64,000 bases of DNA. Origin: Nesterenkonia halophila. GTDB lineage: Bacteria; Actinomycetota; Actinomycetes; Actinomycetales; Micrococcaceae. Location of the stretch: contig NZ_WIAX01000012.1 of the NCBI RefSeq assembly GCF_009467795.1, positions 244,047-308,046 on the forward strand, written 5' to 3'. The translations under genes and the position numbers were made by a program. Positions 1 to 8,772 of the stretch are shown in pieces (the first letter of the stretch is position 1; each line of letters starts with the position of its first letter). The notes beneath the pieces were generated by a model. It saw only the letters and a list, made by a program, of their open reading frames with translations. It did not search any database and was not told the origin of the DNA.

Positions 1-2672
1 TCGGAGATCGGGATCGACGGCCGCGTGCCCTTGAGCTTGATGAGCCCGCGCAGGGTCATCAGCGACGCGGACTGGTCGTCGATCTGCCGGGTGTACTGCT
101 TGAAGATGTCATAGCGGCGCCGCGCAGTGGAGTGCTGCAGCTTGAACACCGTCTGCGGGTTGAACAGATGCGGCGGCCCCTCCCGGCGCCACTGGTATTC
201 GCCCCCGACCTCCAGCTCGTCGCCGCGCCCGAGGTCGTTGCCGTCGGACGGGTACGCGTGGGCGTGCCGGGCCATCGTCTCGGCGGAGAGGACCTCCAGC
301 CCCGCGCCGCCCATCGGCGAGTGGGTGCCGGAGAAGTACTGGTCGACGACATGCTGGGCCAGTCCGACGGCCTCGAAGGTCTGCGCGCCGCAGTACGAGG
401 CCACTGTCGAGATGCCCATCTTGGACATGATCTTCAGCACGCCCTTGCCCAGCGCGGTGAGCAGGTTGTGCACCGCCCGGCCCTCGTCGACGCCGGTGAT
501 CTCGCCGCGACGGACCATGTCCTCGGCAGACTCCATGGCCAGGTAGGGGTTCACCGCGGCGGCGCCGTAGCCGACCAGGCAGGCGACGTGGTGGACCTCG
601 CGGACGTCGCCGGCCTCGACGATCAGCGAGGCGCGGGTGCGGTTCGCCGACTTCAGCAGGTGGTGGTGGATCGCCGAGAGCAGCAGCATCGACGGGATCG
701 GGGCCCACTGCGCGTTGGAGTCTCGGTCGGAGATGACGATGTAGCTCACCCCGCGGTTGACCGCCGCCGAGACGTTCTCGCAGAGGTCACGGATGCGCTG
801 GCGGAAGTCCTCCTCGGTGCTGCCGACCCGGTAGAGTCCGCGCACCTTCATCGCGATCTTCCGGCCGTCGTCGTCGCGGATGTTGGCGATCTTGGCCAGC
901 TGATCGTTGTCGATGACCGGGAAGTCCAGGGCGAGCTGCTTGGTCCTCACCTGCCCGGTGCCCAGCAGGTTGCCGTTGGGGCCGATGTGGTGGCCCAGCG
1001 AGGTGACCAGCTCCTCGCGGATGGCGTCCAGCGGCGGATTGGTGACCTGGGCGAAGCTCTGCACGAAGTAGTCGAAGAGCAGCCGCGGACGGTCGGCCAG
1101 CACCGCGATCGGCGTGTCGGTGCCCATCGCGCCCAGCGGCTCGGCGCCGTTCGACGCCATCGGGCCGACCAGGATCTTCAGCTCCTCATGCGTGTAGCCG
1201 AAGGTCTGCTGGCGGCGGCGCACCGAGTCGGAGGGGTGGCGGACGTGCAGCCGCTCGGGCAGGTCCTGCAGCTCGATCAGGTTCTGGTCCACCCATTCCT
1301 GCCACGGCGCGGCGGAGGCGAACTCCGACTTGACCTCCTCGTCCTCGATGATCCGCCCCTCGGCGGTGTCGAGCAGGAACATCATCCCCGGGGCCACGCG
1401 GCCCTTGCGCACGATCGAGGAGGGGTCGAGGTCGACGACGCCGACCTCCGAGGACATGACGACCAAACCGTCGTCGGTGACCCAGTACCGCGCCGGGCGC
1501 AGCCCGTTGCGGTCCAGCACCGCGCCGACCTGGACGCCGTCGGTGAAGGCCACCGCCGCCGGACCGTCCCAGGCCTCCATGAGCATGGAATGGTAGCGGT
1601 AGAAGGCCCGCAGCGCCGGGTCCATGGTGTCGTGGTTCTCCCAGGCCTCCGGGACCATCATGCGCATCGCCTGCGAGAGCGGCCGGCCGGAGAGCATCAG
1701 CAGTTCGGCGGCCTCGTCGAAGGAGGCGGAGTCGGAGGCGCCCGGCGTGCAGATCGGGAACAGCTGCTCCGGGTCCTCCCCCAGGAGCTCGGAGGACATC
1801 ACCGACTGCCGGGCCCGCATCCAGTTGCGGTTTCCCTTGACGGTGTTGATCTCGCCGTTGTGGGCGATGTTGCGCAGCGGCTGGGCCAGCGGCCAGGAGG
1901 GGAAGGTGTTCGTCGAGAACCGCGAGTGGACGATGCCCAGCGTGGTCTTGAACCGCGGATCGGACAGATCCGGGTAGAAGGGCTCGAGCTGCGCCGTGGT
2001 CAGCATGCCCTTATAGGTGATCGTCTTCGAGGACAGCGACGGGAAGTAGGCCCCCAGGCGGTTCTGGCTGCGTTTGCGCAGCCGCCAGGCCCGCTGGTCC
2101 AGCGACCCCTCGACGTCGGCGGACTCGTCGAGCGCCAGGAAGAGCTGGGCGAAGACCGGCATGGCGTCGCGGGCCAGCTCGCCGATCATCGAGTCGTCGA
2201 TCGGCAGCTCGCGCCAGCCGAGCACGCCGAGCCCCTGCTCGCCGGCGAGCTCCTCGATGCCGACGACCATCTGCTCGCGCTCCTCGGCGGACTGCGGGAG
2301 GAAAGCGATGCCGACGGCGTAGTCCCCGGCGGCCGGCAGGTCGAACTCCACCACGGCGCGCAGGAACTCGTCGGGGACCTGCGTGAGCAGGCCCGCGCCG
2401 TCACCGGTGCCGACGTCGCTGCCGACGGCGCCGCGGTGCTCGAGGTTGCGCAGCGCGCGCAGCGCGTGGTCGACGATGTCGTGGCCGGGCTCCCCGCGCA
2501 GGGTGGCCACTGCGGCCATGCCGCAGTTCTCGTGCTCGTTGTCGGGAGAGTAGAGTCCCGTCTGCTCGGGGCGGGTCGAGAACCGGCTGAACGGGCTCAC
2601 CACCTGCTCCGTGCTCGACTGCTCCTCGGCAGTCGCGGGGACGTGCATCTCCGAAAGTCCTCGAGTGGACAT
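1..2672 (-). CDS. gltB: Glutamate synthase large subunit, C-terminus cut by window edge
   Basis: This is the N-terminal 890 residues of the large subunit of NADPH-dependent glutamate synthase, which moves the amide of glutamine onto 2-oxoglutarate in the cytoplasm. The chosen ATG follows an SD-like GGAGGA. A propeptide of 49 residues precedes the Ntn amidotransferase nucleophile Cys50 in the motif NCGMAAVA. The class II amidotransferase domain covers roughly residues 50-430 and the central domain follows. The visible end contains YDIFKQYTRQIDDQS and TLRGLIKLKG, the usual run into the FMN-binding synthase domain. Family members have about 1500 residues, so the Fe-S/FMN part and the GXGXG domain lie off the left edge. 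The small subunit gltD, normally the next gene, would also lie there. The gene stands 475 bp from lgt and so probably has its own promoter. Confidence 0.97.
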   Translation of the reverse strand, partial: MSTRGLSEMHVPATAEEQSSTEQVVSPFSRFSTRPEQTGLYSPDNEHENCGMAAVATLRGEPGHDIVDHALRALRNLEHRGAVGSDVGTGDGAGLLTQVPDEFLRAVVEFDLPAAGDYAVGIAFLPQSAEEREQMVVGIEELAGEQGLGVLGWRELPIDDSMIGELARDAMPVFAQLFLALDESADVEGSLDQRAWRLRKRSQNRLGAYFPSLSSKTITYKGMLTTAQLEPFYPDLSDPRFKTTLGIVHSRFSTNTFPSWPLAQPLRNIAHNGEINTVKGNRNWMRARQSVMSSELLGEDPEQLFPICTPGASDSASFDEAAELLMLSGRPLSQAMRMMVPEAWENHDTMDPALRAFYRYHSMLMEAWDGPAAVAFTDGVQVGAVLDRNGLRPARYWVTDDGLVVMSSEVGVVDLDPSSIVRKGRVAPGMMFLLDTAEGRIIEDEEVKSEFASAAPWQEWVDQNLIELQDLPERLHVRHPSDSVRRRQQTFGYTHEELKILVGPMASNGAEPLGAMGTDTPIAVLADRPRLLFDYFVQSFAQVTNPPLDAIREELVTSLGHHIGPNGNLLGTGQVRTKQLALDFPVIDNDQLAKIANIRDDDGRKIAMKVRGLYRVGSTEEDFRQRIRDLCENVSAAVNRGVSYIVISDRDSNAQWAPIPSMLLLSAIHHHLLKSANRTRASLIVEAGDVREVHHVACLVGYGAAAVNPYLAMESAEDMVRRGEITGVDEGRAVHNLLTALGKGVLKIMSKMGISTVASYCGAQTFEAVGLAQHVVDQYFSGTHSPMGGAGLEVLSAETMARHAHAYPSDGNDLGRGDELEVGGEYQWRREGPPHLFNPQTVFKLQHSTARRRYDIFKQYTRQIDDQSASLMTLRGLIKLKGTRPSIPIS

Positions 2673-3147
2673 GACGGTGTTCCTTCCTCCGCATGCGGAC
2701 GATTCATGGGAGGGGACATCATCGGCCCCTGTCACAGCTGGAGGGCGGCGCCGCCGTGCTGGCGGTCGGCTCGACCCGCGGATCGCCCGGGCGCCCTCGT
2801 CTCGCGTCTCATGCAGTCTCGGGCCCGGAGAGGCCCGCCGGGTCCGCCGTGCAGGCGGCCGGCCGGTCCCCGGACAGGCTGTCGGTGCGTCCTGAGGCGC
2901 CGGTGCTCCGGCTCCGCGGCCCGGATACGACGTCGCACTCCGACGCCGCACCCGGGACGACACGCAGTCCCGGGCGCCGAGCCCGGCCCGCGGCGACGCC
3001 TCGGCGCCGGATGTGGGGCGCCGGTCACGCCCGGCATCGGTGGTGCGAGTGTCCGGGCACGACGGTGTCGCCTGGGTCTCAGGTGATCAGATTCATCTTC
3101 TGGGTCCCACGCCGCAGAAGCAAATCACATCTCATGATGTGGACCGC
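2673..3147. other. gltB-lgt intergenic region (475 bp)
   Basis: No convincing gene is present. The gltB ribosome binding site lies at its left end. Near the right end is the inverted repeat CACATC-TCAT-GATGTG (3126-3141), and next to it two direct copies of CTGGGTCYCA (3072-3081 and 3100-3109). These AT-richer elements are the only departure from GC-rich spacer sequence. They are the likeliest place for the gltB promoter or operator, although I see no clear -35/-10 pair. A 101-codon reading frame at 2732-3037 has shadow-like Arg/Pro/Gly composition and is not called. Confidence 0.4.
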
Positions 3148-4347
3148 TCAGCGGCGCTCATCAGCGGCTTCGGAGGGATCCTCTCCTGCACTCCCGGCGG
3201 TCTCGTCGGACGCTCCGTCCTCCTGGGCCGCGGCGCCCCCTTCAAGTGTCCCAGCATCTGGACCGACCGAGGTCTCATCATCCGGACTCTGGTCCGCGAC
3301 GGTGCTCTCCTCGGCGTCCTGGTCGGCGTCCTCCGCGGAATCCTGGTCGGGATCCGCGGGGGCGTCCTCGTCGACATCGGGGTCGATGTCCTGGGCGCTT
3401 CCCACGGTACGGGTCCCGTGGCCGGCGCGGTAGACCTCGAGCTCCTCGGCGACGGCCTCGGCGGTGCGCGGGCGACGCAGGAAGAGCACCACGAGCATGA
3501 CCGCCGCCAGCACGAAGGTGAACAGCGCGGCCCACATGTTCAGCCGCCACTCCTGCCCGAAGAGGCTGATCCACTGGGTCGACTTGTCCAGCTCGTCGAT
3601 GCGCAGGCTCTCGATCCAGAAGCGGCCCAGCGTGTAGTAGGCCACGTAGGTCCAGGTGACCAGCCCCTGCTTGAAGCGGAACTTCTTGTGCAGCAGCACC
3701 AGCAGCACGACGCCGGCGAAGCTCCAGAGACTCTCGTAGAGGAAGGTCGGGTGGAAGAGCGTGGACTCGGAGAGGTGCTGGACCTGCGGAACGCGGTGCT
3801 CGGCGTCGACCTCGAGGCCCCACGGCAGGCTGGTCGGCGCGCCGTAGAGCTCCTGGTTGAACCAGTTGCCCCAGCGGCCGATCGCCTGTCCGAGCAGCAC
3901 GCCGGGGACGATCGCGTCGGCGAATCCGGCGAATTTGATGCCGTAGCGTCGGCAGGCGATCCAGATGCCGACGGCGCCCAGGACGATGGCGCCCCAGATG
4001 CCCAGCCCGCCGAGCCAGACCTGCGGGATGAGCGTCAGATCGCCGCTGCCGTCGAAGTTCGGGCCGAAGTAGGCGTCCGGCGAGGAGAACACGTGATAGA
4101 GCCGGCCGCCGACGATGCCCAGCAGCACCGCCCACAGCGTGGCGTCCATGACGTTGTCGACCGATCCCCCGCGCGACTTCCACAGCCGGGAGCTGAGCAG
4201 GATGGCGGCGATGATGCCCACCACGATGCACAGGGCGTAGTAGTTCAGGGTCAACGGGCCGAACAGGTCGAGACCGCTGGAGGGCGGAGCCGGGAATCCG
4301 GCACGCAGGTCCCCGGCAGGGGCGGCCGCCGCAACAGTGGGAGTCAT
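3148..4347 (-). CDS. lgt: Prolipoprotein diacylglyceryl transferase
   Basis: This membrane enzyme transfers diacylglycerol from phosphatidylglycerol to the lipobox cysteine of prolipoproteins, the first step of lipoprotein maturation (LspA, encoded at 28421, follows). Several membrane segments are visible. The family signature GRWGNWFNQE is at residues 157-166 with the key Arg158, and GRFWIESLR is at 241-249. The position corresponding to E. coli His103 reads GGLGIWGA, so the His is absent. After the last membrane helix (about 275-291) there is an acidic, low-complexity tail of about 100 residues rich in Asp, Glu, Ala and Ser. It makes the protein 399 residues long against about 280-300 for the core family. 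The start follows an AGAGGA ribosome site. lgt after trpA is a common actinobacterial order. Confidence 0.97.
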   Translation of the reverse strand: MTPTVAAAAPAGDLRAGFPAPPSSGLDLFGPLTLNYYALCIVVGIIAAILLSSRLWKSRGGSVDNVMDATLWAVLLGIVGGRLYHVFSSPDAYFGPNFDGSGDLTLIPQVWLGGLGIWGAIVLGAVGIWIACRRYGIKFAGFADAIVPGVLLGQAIGRWGNWFNQELYGAPTSLPWGLEVDAEHRVPQVQHLSESTLFHPTFLYESLWSFAGVVLLVLLHKKFRFKQGLVTWTYVAYYTLGRFWIESLRIDELDKSTQWISLFGQEWRLNMWAALFTFVLAAVMLVVLFLRRPRTAEAVAEELEVYRAGHGTRTVGSAQDIDPDVDEDAPADPDQDSAEDADQDAEESTVADQSPDDETSVGPDAGTLEGGAAAQEDGASDETAGSAGEDPSEAADERR

Positions 4348-4383
4348 GGGCAGAAGGTCCTCTCGGATCTGTGCACGGTCAGG

Positions 4384-4437
4384 CGCGCCGTCGACCCGTC
4401 CGCTCCCCGCGGGGAGTGCACCGGGGTCGACGGCGCG
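4384..4437 (-). terminator. Long nested inverted repeat between trpA and lgt
   Basis: A 14-bp perfect inverted repeat (4384-4397 with 4424-4437, arm CGCGCCGTCGACCC) encloses a second perfect palindrome CTCCCCGCGGGGAG at 4403-4416. It begins 88 bp past the trpA stop and ends 36 bp before the lgt start. There is no T-run on either strand, so it is not a textbook intrinsic terminator. It may act as a processing site or partial attenuator between the trp genes and lgt. A TAGACT hexamer (4455-4450, minus) just before it could be a -10 for lgt. Confidence 0.45.
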
Positions 4438-4524
4438 ACGTCGGGGGCGAGTCTACGTCCTGAGTCTGGACATGCGGCGCATGTCGTCCGGCACGCGGCC
4501 CGGCGGATGCCGCGTCGTGGCGGA

Positions 4525-5301
4525 TCAGGCGCGGCCGGAGAGCTCGGCGGCCTTCGCCGCGACCGCCTCGACGCCGCCGTCGCGCAGGGCGGCGACCAGG
4601 GCGGTGCCGACGATGACGCCGTCGGCGTAGCCGCCGATCTCCTCCACATGGGACCGGGTGGAGACGCCGAGTCCGACGCAGACGCGCCCGGCGCCGGCGG
4701 AGTGGGCGGCGGACACCACGCGTTCCGCGGCGTCGGAGACCTCGGTGCGCGCCCCGGTGACGCCCATCAGCGACACGCCGTAGACGAAGCCGCGCGAGGC
4801 CTCGGCGATCCGTCGCATCCGCTCCGGCGTCGACGTCGGCGCCGCCAGGAAGACCCGGTCGAGGTCATGGGCCTCGGCGGCGGCGATCCAGGCCCCGGCC
4901 TCGTCGGGCGTGAGGTCCGGGGTGATCGCTCCGGCCCCGCCGGCCTCGGCCAGTCGGCGGGCGAAGACCTCCGGGCCCATCCGGTCGATGAGGTTCCAGT
5001 AGGTCATCACCAGCACGGCCGCGTCGGTGGCCGCCGTGACGGCGGCGACGATCTCGAAGACCTCGTCCATGCGGAACCCGCGGGCGAGCACCTCCGTGGT
5101 GGCCTGCTGGATGACCGGGCCGTCCATCACCGGGTCCGAATACGGGATGCCGATCTCGAGGACGTCGGCGCCGTTCTCCGCCAGCGCGATCGCCGCGGCG
5201 ATGGAGGTCTCCTTGTCCGGGTAGCCGGCCGGGAGGTAGCCGATGAACGCCGAGCGTCCCTCGGCGCGGGCGGCCTCGACGGCGTCTGCGGTGATGCTCA
5301 T
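4525..5301 (-). CDS. trpA: Tryptophan synthase alpha chain
   Basis: The alpha subunit cleaves indole-3-glycerol phosphate to indole and glyceraldehyde 3-phosphate and passes indole through a tunnel to TrpB. The 258-residue TIM barrel has the catalytic residues Glu49 in [10 protein letters not shown] and Asp60 in PVMDGP, the same numbering as the Salmonella and E. coli enzyme. The ATG overlaps the trpB stop by four bases (ATGA, 5298-5301), which indicates translational coupling. It is the last trp gene of a run trpE-(two small genes)-trpC-trpB-trpA. trpD, trpG and trpF are not in this window. In many actinobacteria PriA supplies TrpF activity. Confidence 0.97.
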   Translation of the reverse strand: MSITADAVEAARAEGRSAFIGYLPAGYPDKETSIAAAIALAENGADVLEIGIPYSDPVMDGPVIQQATTEVLARGFRMDEVFEIVAAVTAATDAAVLVMTYWNLIDRMGPEVFARRLAEAGGAGAITPDLTPDEAGAWIAAAEAHDLDRVFLAAPTSTPERMRRIAEASRGFVYGVSLMGVTGARTEVSDAAERVVSAAHSAGAGRVCVGLGVSTRSHVEEIGGYADGVIVGTALVAALRDGGVEAVAAKAAELSGRA

Positions 5302-6629
5302 GCCTGGACTCCTGTCTCGTCGCCCTGCTCGTCCTCGTCCTGCTCGTCCTCGTCCTGCTGCTCCTGCTGCTCCTGCTGCTCCTGCTGCTCCGCGTCGAGC
5401 AGGTCGAACCATTCGGCCGCAGTGCCGACGTCCTTGTCCCCGCGGCCGGAGAGGCTGACGACGATGATCTTCTCGGCGGCGGCCGCGGGATCCTCCGCCG
5501 TCCAGGCGGCCGAGAGCCGGGCCGCGCCGGCCAGCGCATGGGCCGACTCGATCGCCGGGATGATGCCCTCGGTGCGGCACAGCGTCTCGAAGGCGGTCAT
5601 GCACTCGGCGTCGGTGACCGGCTCGTAGATCGCCCGGCCGCTGTCGGCCAGATGCGCATGCTCCGGACCCACCGAGGGGTAGTCGAGCCCGGCCGAGATG
5701 GAGTGCGAGTCCAGCGTCTGGCCGTCCTCGTCCTGCATCAGGTAGGAGCGCGCGCCGTGCAGCACGCCCGAGCGGCCCAGCGTGATCGCCGCGGCGTGCC
5801 GGCCGGTCTCCACGCCGTCGCCGCCGGCCTCGTAGCCGTGCAGGGCGACCTCGGCGTCGTCGAGGAAGGCGTGGAAGAGGCCCATCGCGTTGGAGCCGCC
5901 GCCCACGCAGGCGGCCACCGCGTCGGGCAGCCGGCCCTCCTGCGCGAGCATCTGCTCGCGGGCCTCCTCGCCGATGACCTGGTGGAACCAGCGGACCATG
6001 GAGGGGAACGGGTGCGGACCGGTCACCGTGCCGAGCAGGTAGTGGGTGTTCTCCACCGTCGCGACCCAGTCGCGCAGGGCTTCGTTGATCGCGTCCTTCA
6101 GCGTCTTCGCTCCGTGCTCGACGGCGACCACCTCGGCGCCGAGCAGCCGCATCCGGGCGACGTTCAGCGCCTGCCGGCGGGTGTCCTCGGCGCCCATGTA
6201 GATCATGCACTCCATGCCCATCAGCGCCGCCGCGGTCGCCGTGGCCACGCCGTGCTGGCCGGCGCCGGTCTCGGCGATCAGCCGGGTCTTGCCCATCCGG
6301 CGGGCCAGCAGAGCCTGCCCCAGGACGTTGTTGATCTTGTGGCTGCCGGTGTGGTTCAGGTCCTCCCGCTTGAGCAGGATGCGCGCCGCGCCCTGCTCGG
6401 CGGCGAAGCGCGGGACCTCGGCCAGCAGCGAGGGCCGTCCGGTGTAGTCGCGGCAGAGGCGCTGGTACTCGGCGACGAACTCCTCGTCCTCACGGGCTTC
6501 GCCGAAGGTCTGCTCGACCTCGTCGAGGGCGGCGATCAGCGACTCGGGCATCCATCGACCGCCGTAGGGACCGTAGTAGGGGCCCTCGGCGTCCCGGTGG
6601 GAGGAGCCGGCGGCTGCGGAGTCGGTCAT
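5298..6629 (-). CDS. trpB: Tryptophan synthase beta chain
   Basis: The PLP-dependent beta subunit condenses indole with serine to tryptophan. The PLP lysine is Lys98 in HTGSHKINN, and [10 protein letters not shown] (phosphate-binding glycine loop) is present. The start follows an AAGGAGA ribosome site. The 443-residue protein is longer than usual (about 400). After the normal C-terminus comes a low-complexity tail made of Gln-Gln-Glu triplets and Asp-Glu blocks. It is encoded by exact DNA repeats (5325-5390). Because the repeat ends just before the trpA start, changes in repeat number in multiples of three would keep the frame and the coupling. Confidence 0.97.
   Translation of the reverse strand: MTDSAAAGSSHRDAEGPYYGPYGGRWMPESLIAALDEVEQTFGEAREDEEFVAEYQRLCRDYTGRPSLLAEVPRFAAEQGAARILLKREDLNHTGSHKINNVLGQALLARRMGKTRLIAETGAGQHGVATATAAALMGMECMIYMGAEDTRRQALNVARMRLLGAEVVAVEHGAKTLKDAINEALRDWVATVENTHYLLGTVTGPHPFPSMVRWFHQVIGEEAREQMLAQEGRLPDAVAACVGGGSNAMGLFHAFLDDAEVALHGYEAGGDGVETGRHAAAITLGRSGVLHGARSYLMQDEDGQTLDSHSISAGLDYPSVGPEHAHLADSGRAIYEPVTDAECMTAFETLCRTEGIIPAIESAHALAGAARLSAAWTAEDPAAAAEKIIVVSLSGRGDKDVGTAAEWFDLLDAEQQEQQEQQEQQDEDEQDEDEQGDETGVQA
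5325..5390 (-). repeat. Tandem repeats in the 3' end of trpB
   Basis: Two exact copies of a 15-bp unit (plus strand CTGCTCGTCCTCGTC, 5325-5354) are followed by four exact copies of a 9-bp unit (CTGCTGCTC, 5355-5390). All units are multiples of three, so they encode the Glu/Gln/Asp-rich tail of TrpB without breaking the frame. Exact short tandem repeats of this kind are prone to slippage. Confidence 0.9.
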
Positions 6630-6716
6630 GGGTGTCTCCTTCTCGACGAGAGGTGGTCGGCGTCCGGTGCGGTCGCCGCGGGCGTCGCGCGGCCCGCCGA
6701 CGGAACGTGACGGAGG

Positions 6717-7574
6717 TCAGGCCCGCGAGGCGGCGCGCAAGCGGCCCAGCGCGGCGCCCGGGTCGCCGTCGCGGACCAGCGCCTCGCCGACGAGGACCGC
6801 ATCGGCTCCGTCACGGGCGTAGTCGGCGACCACGCCGGGACCGTCGACGCCGGACTCGGCGACCCGCACGACGTCGGCGGGCAGCTGCCCGGCCAGCGTG
6901 GCGTAGTGGGCGACGTCCACGTCCAGCGTCTTCAGATTCCGCACGTTGATGCCGACGATCCGGGCGCCGACGACGGCGGCGCGCTCGATCTCCTCGGCGG
7001 TGTGCGCCTCGACCAGCGCCTCCATGCCCAGTTCGCGGGTCAGGGCGAGGTAGTCGCGCAGCCGGGCGTCGTCCAGGGCGGCGACGATCAGCAGCACCAT
7101 GTCCGCCCCGTGGGCGCGGGCCTCGTGGAACTGGTACTCGTCGACCATGAAGTCCTTGCGCAGCACCGGCACGTCCACGGCGGCGCGCACTGCGTCGAGG
7201 TCGGCCAGCGAGCCGCCGAAGCGGCGCGGCTCGGTGAGCACGCTCACCGCCGAGGCCCCGCCGGCGGCGTAGGCCGCGGCCAGCTCGGCCGGATCGGGGA
7301 TCTCGGCCAGGGCGCCCTTCGACGGCGAGGAGCGCTTGACCTCGGCGAGGATCCGCACCCCGGCGGCGTCGTCGCGGCCGCCCGCCAGCGCCGCCCGCGC
7401 GTCGCGGGCCGGAGCCTCCTGCTGGACCCGGCGGGCCCGAGCGGCGATCTCCTCCCGCGGCACCGCGGCACGACGCGTCGCGAGGTCCTCGCGGACCCCG
7501 GCGATGATCTGATCGAGCACAGTGCCGGAGGTGCCGTCGGCGGCGACGCCGGAGCTGCTCGCAGACTGCTGCAT
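6717..7574 (-). CDS. trpC: Indole-3-glycerol phosphate synthase
   Basis: This enzyme converts carboxyphenylamino-deoxyribulose phosphate to indole-3-glycerol phosphate, the substrate of TrpA. The barrel carries the family motifs [24 protein letters not shown] and VAESGV. I chose the ATG at 7574 (285 residues, starting MQQSASSS) because GAGG stands five bases before it. The in-frame GTG at 7580 would place the start inside that ribosome site. The gene begins seven bases after the stop of the small membrane protein gene, so it lies in the same transcript. It is not fused to trpF. Confidence 0.95.
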   Translation of the reverse strand: MQQSASSSGVAADGTSGTVLDQIIAGVREDLATRRAAVPREEIAARARRVQQEAPARDARAALAGGRDDAAGVRILAEVKRSSPSKGALAEIPDPAELAAAYAAGGASAVSVLTEPRRFGGSLADLDAVRAAVDVPVLRKDFMVDEYQFHEARAHGADMVLLIVAALDDARLRDYLALTRELGMEALVEAHTAEEIERAAVVGARIVGINVRNLKTLDVDVAHYATLAGQLPADVVRVAESGVDGPGVVADYARDGADAVLVGEALVRDGDPGAALGRLRAASRA

Positions 7575-7581
7575 GGTCACC

Positions 7582-7914
7582 TCAGCGTCCGGAGCGGGCG
7601 GGGTCGCGCTGCAGCACCGAGGAGCTGTCGATCTCCACGCCGTGGCCGGCCCTCTTCAGCAGCACGCCGAGGACGATCGCCAGCGGCACGAAGGCGGCGG
7701 CGACCCAGGCCAGCACCCACAGCTCGAGGATGAAGCCGATGCCGCCGATCACCGAGCCGATGATCAGCGTGATGCTCAGCGTCCAGGCCGCCGGAGTGGA
7801 GCCGTGGCCGATGTGGTCGTCATGGATGAAGGAGTCATCCGGCTGCTCGACGGCCTGCTCGACGGCGCGGGGAGTGGTGGCCTCGGCCGGCCGCTGCGCG
7901 GTGGTGGTGGTCAT
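7582..7914 (-). CDS. HGxxPAAW family small membrane protein
   Basis: This 110-residue protein has the motif GHGSTPAAW (about residues 37-45) just before two predicted membrane helices (about 46-67 and 71-88), which defines the actinobacterial HGxxPAAW family. Members sit regularly beside trpC/trpE, but no biochemical role is established as far as I know. It follows an AGAGAGGA ribosome site and lies between the Trp-associated membrane protein and trpC. The N-terminus is hydrophilic and the C-terminal 20 residues are polar. The context suggests a membrane accessory of tryptophan metabolism or uptake; this is inference only. Confidence 0.85.
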   Translation of the reverse strand: MTTTTAQRPAEATTPRAVEQAVEQPDDSFIHDDHIGHGSTPAAWTLSITLIIGSVIGGIGFILELWVLAWVAAAFVPLAIVLGVLLKRAGHGVEIDSSSVLQRDPARSGR

Positions 7915-8042
7915 CGCTGTCCTCTCTGCTGCGCGGCGCGCCGGCGCCGCGGACTGCCGTTGAAGTCTCCGTCGTCCATTCTGCCACGCCCGCAGGGTCC
8001 CGCGGGCGCGGGCGTCACGGCCCGGACCGGGCGGCCGCCGGG

Positions 8043-8057
8043 GGGGGGCGTGCCCCC
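8043..8057 (-). terminator. Short GC hairpin with G9 tract
   Basis: A run of nine G (8040-8048) leads into GGGGGC-GT-GCCCCC (8044-8057), five bases after the stop of the Trp-associated membrane protein gene. The stem is short and lacks a T-run, so it is at most a weak pause site. The nine-base homopolymer is also a place where sequencing length errors are likely. It is intergenic, so it affects no frame. Confidence 0.25.
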
Positions 8058-8061
8058 TCGC

Positions 8062-8772
8062 TCAGCGCCGATCCGTCGGGTCGTCTCCCCGGGACAGTCC
8101 GTCCCACAGGTCGAAGGGATCGTCCTCCGCATGCTCCGCGTCCTCGCCGTCGTCGTCGCCGGACGGCGCGGCGTCCTCGAGGCCCGCGACCGATCCCGCG
8201 GTCGGCCCTTCGGCCGATGCCCCGGCCGGGTCCGCGGCATCCGGCTCCGCCGAGGGGGACTCCGCGGCGGTCTCGTACCGGCGGGTCTCCGGCCAGCCGC
8301 GGGACCCCAGCAGCAGCGCCGCCGGACCGAGCAGCAGCGCCGCACCGGCGGCGGCCAGCCAGATGGCCGGCCGCAGCGCATACTCGGCGGCGGCCTCCGT
8401 GGTGCCGGTGACGTCGCCGAGCTGCGTCTGCGCCGCCCCGGCGGGGTCGGCGACGACGGATCCCACCATGACCAGGGTGACCGCCGCGGCCGCCAGCAGC
8501 AGAACGGCGATGATCAGCCGACCGAGGCGGCGGGCGATGCTCACCGCCGCGCCGCCGGCGAGCGCGACCAGTCCCATGGCGGTGACCGTCTGCGCGGCGT
8601 CGGATCCGGCGACGTCGACCGAGGAGGACACGCTGGTCGGCCCCAGGCCCGTCGCGGTGACCCATGGCTGGGAGGTGGCGACCAGGATCAGGGCTCCGGA
8701 GAGCAGCGCGCCCAGCGCCACCGCGCGCCGGCCCGGACGGCGGCCGGACCTCGCGCTCGTCGTCCCGCTCAT
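8062..8772 (-). CDS. Trp biosynthesis-associated membrane protein
   Basis: This 236-residue protein matches in layout the Trp_oprn_chp family (TIGR02234), which is found only in actinobacterial trp operons. It has an Arg-rich N-terminus, a first helix (about 17-35) followed by the conserved QPWVTA, two central helices (about 63-80 and 86-107), a fourth helix (about 136-155) and a long acidic cytoplasmic tail (from about 165). The conserved Trp-Val after the first helix is the family hallmark. Its ATG overlaps the trpE stop by four bases (8769-8772). The function is unknown; an accessory or transport role is only inferred from position. Confidence 0.85.
   Translation of the reverse strand: MSGTTSARSGRRPGRRAVALGALLSGALILVATSQPWVTATGLGPTSVSSSVDVAGSDAAQTVTAMGLVALAGGAAVSIARRLGRLIIAVLLLAAAAVTLVMVGSVVADPAGAAQTQLGDVTGTTEAAAEYALRPAIWLAAAGAALLLGPAALLLGSRGWPETRRYETAAESPSAEPDAADPAGASAEGPTAGSVAGLEDAAPSGDDDGEDAEHAEDDPFDLWDGLSRGDDPTDRR

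Noticed and set aside
2732..3037. A 101-residue minus-strand frame in the gltB-lgt gap
   Set aside because: Arg/Pro/Gly-rich composition, no ribosome site and no family features. It is more likely spacer.
132..3086. A 984-codon plus-strand frame opposite gltB
   Set aside because: It is the antisense shadow of gltB; high GC keeps stop codons rare. The minus strand has a glutamate synthase with catalytic motifs and a ribosome site.
8040..8048. Run of nine G as a sign of a frameshift
   Set aside because: It is intergenic, so length errors would not change any protein.
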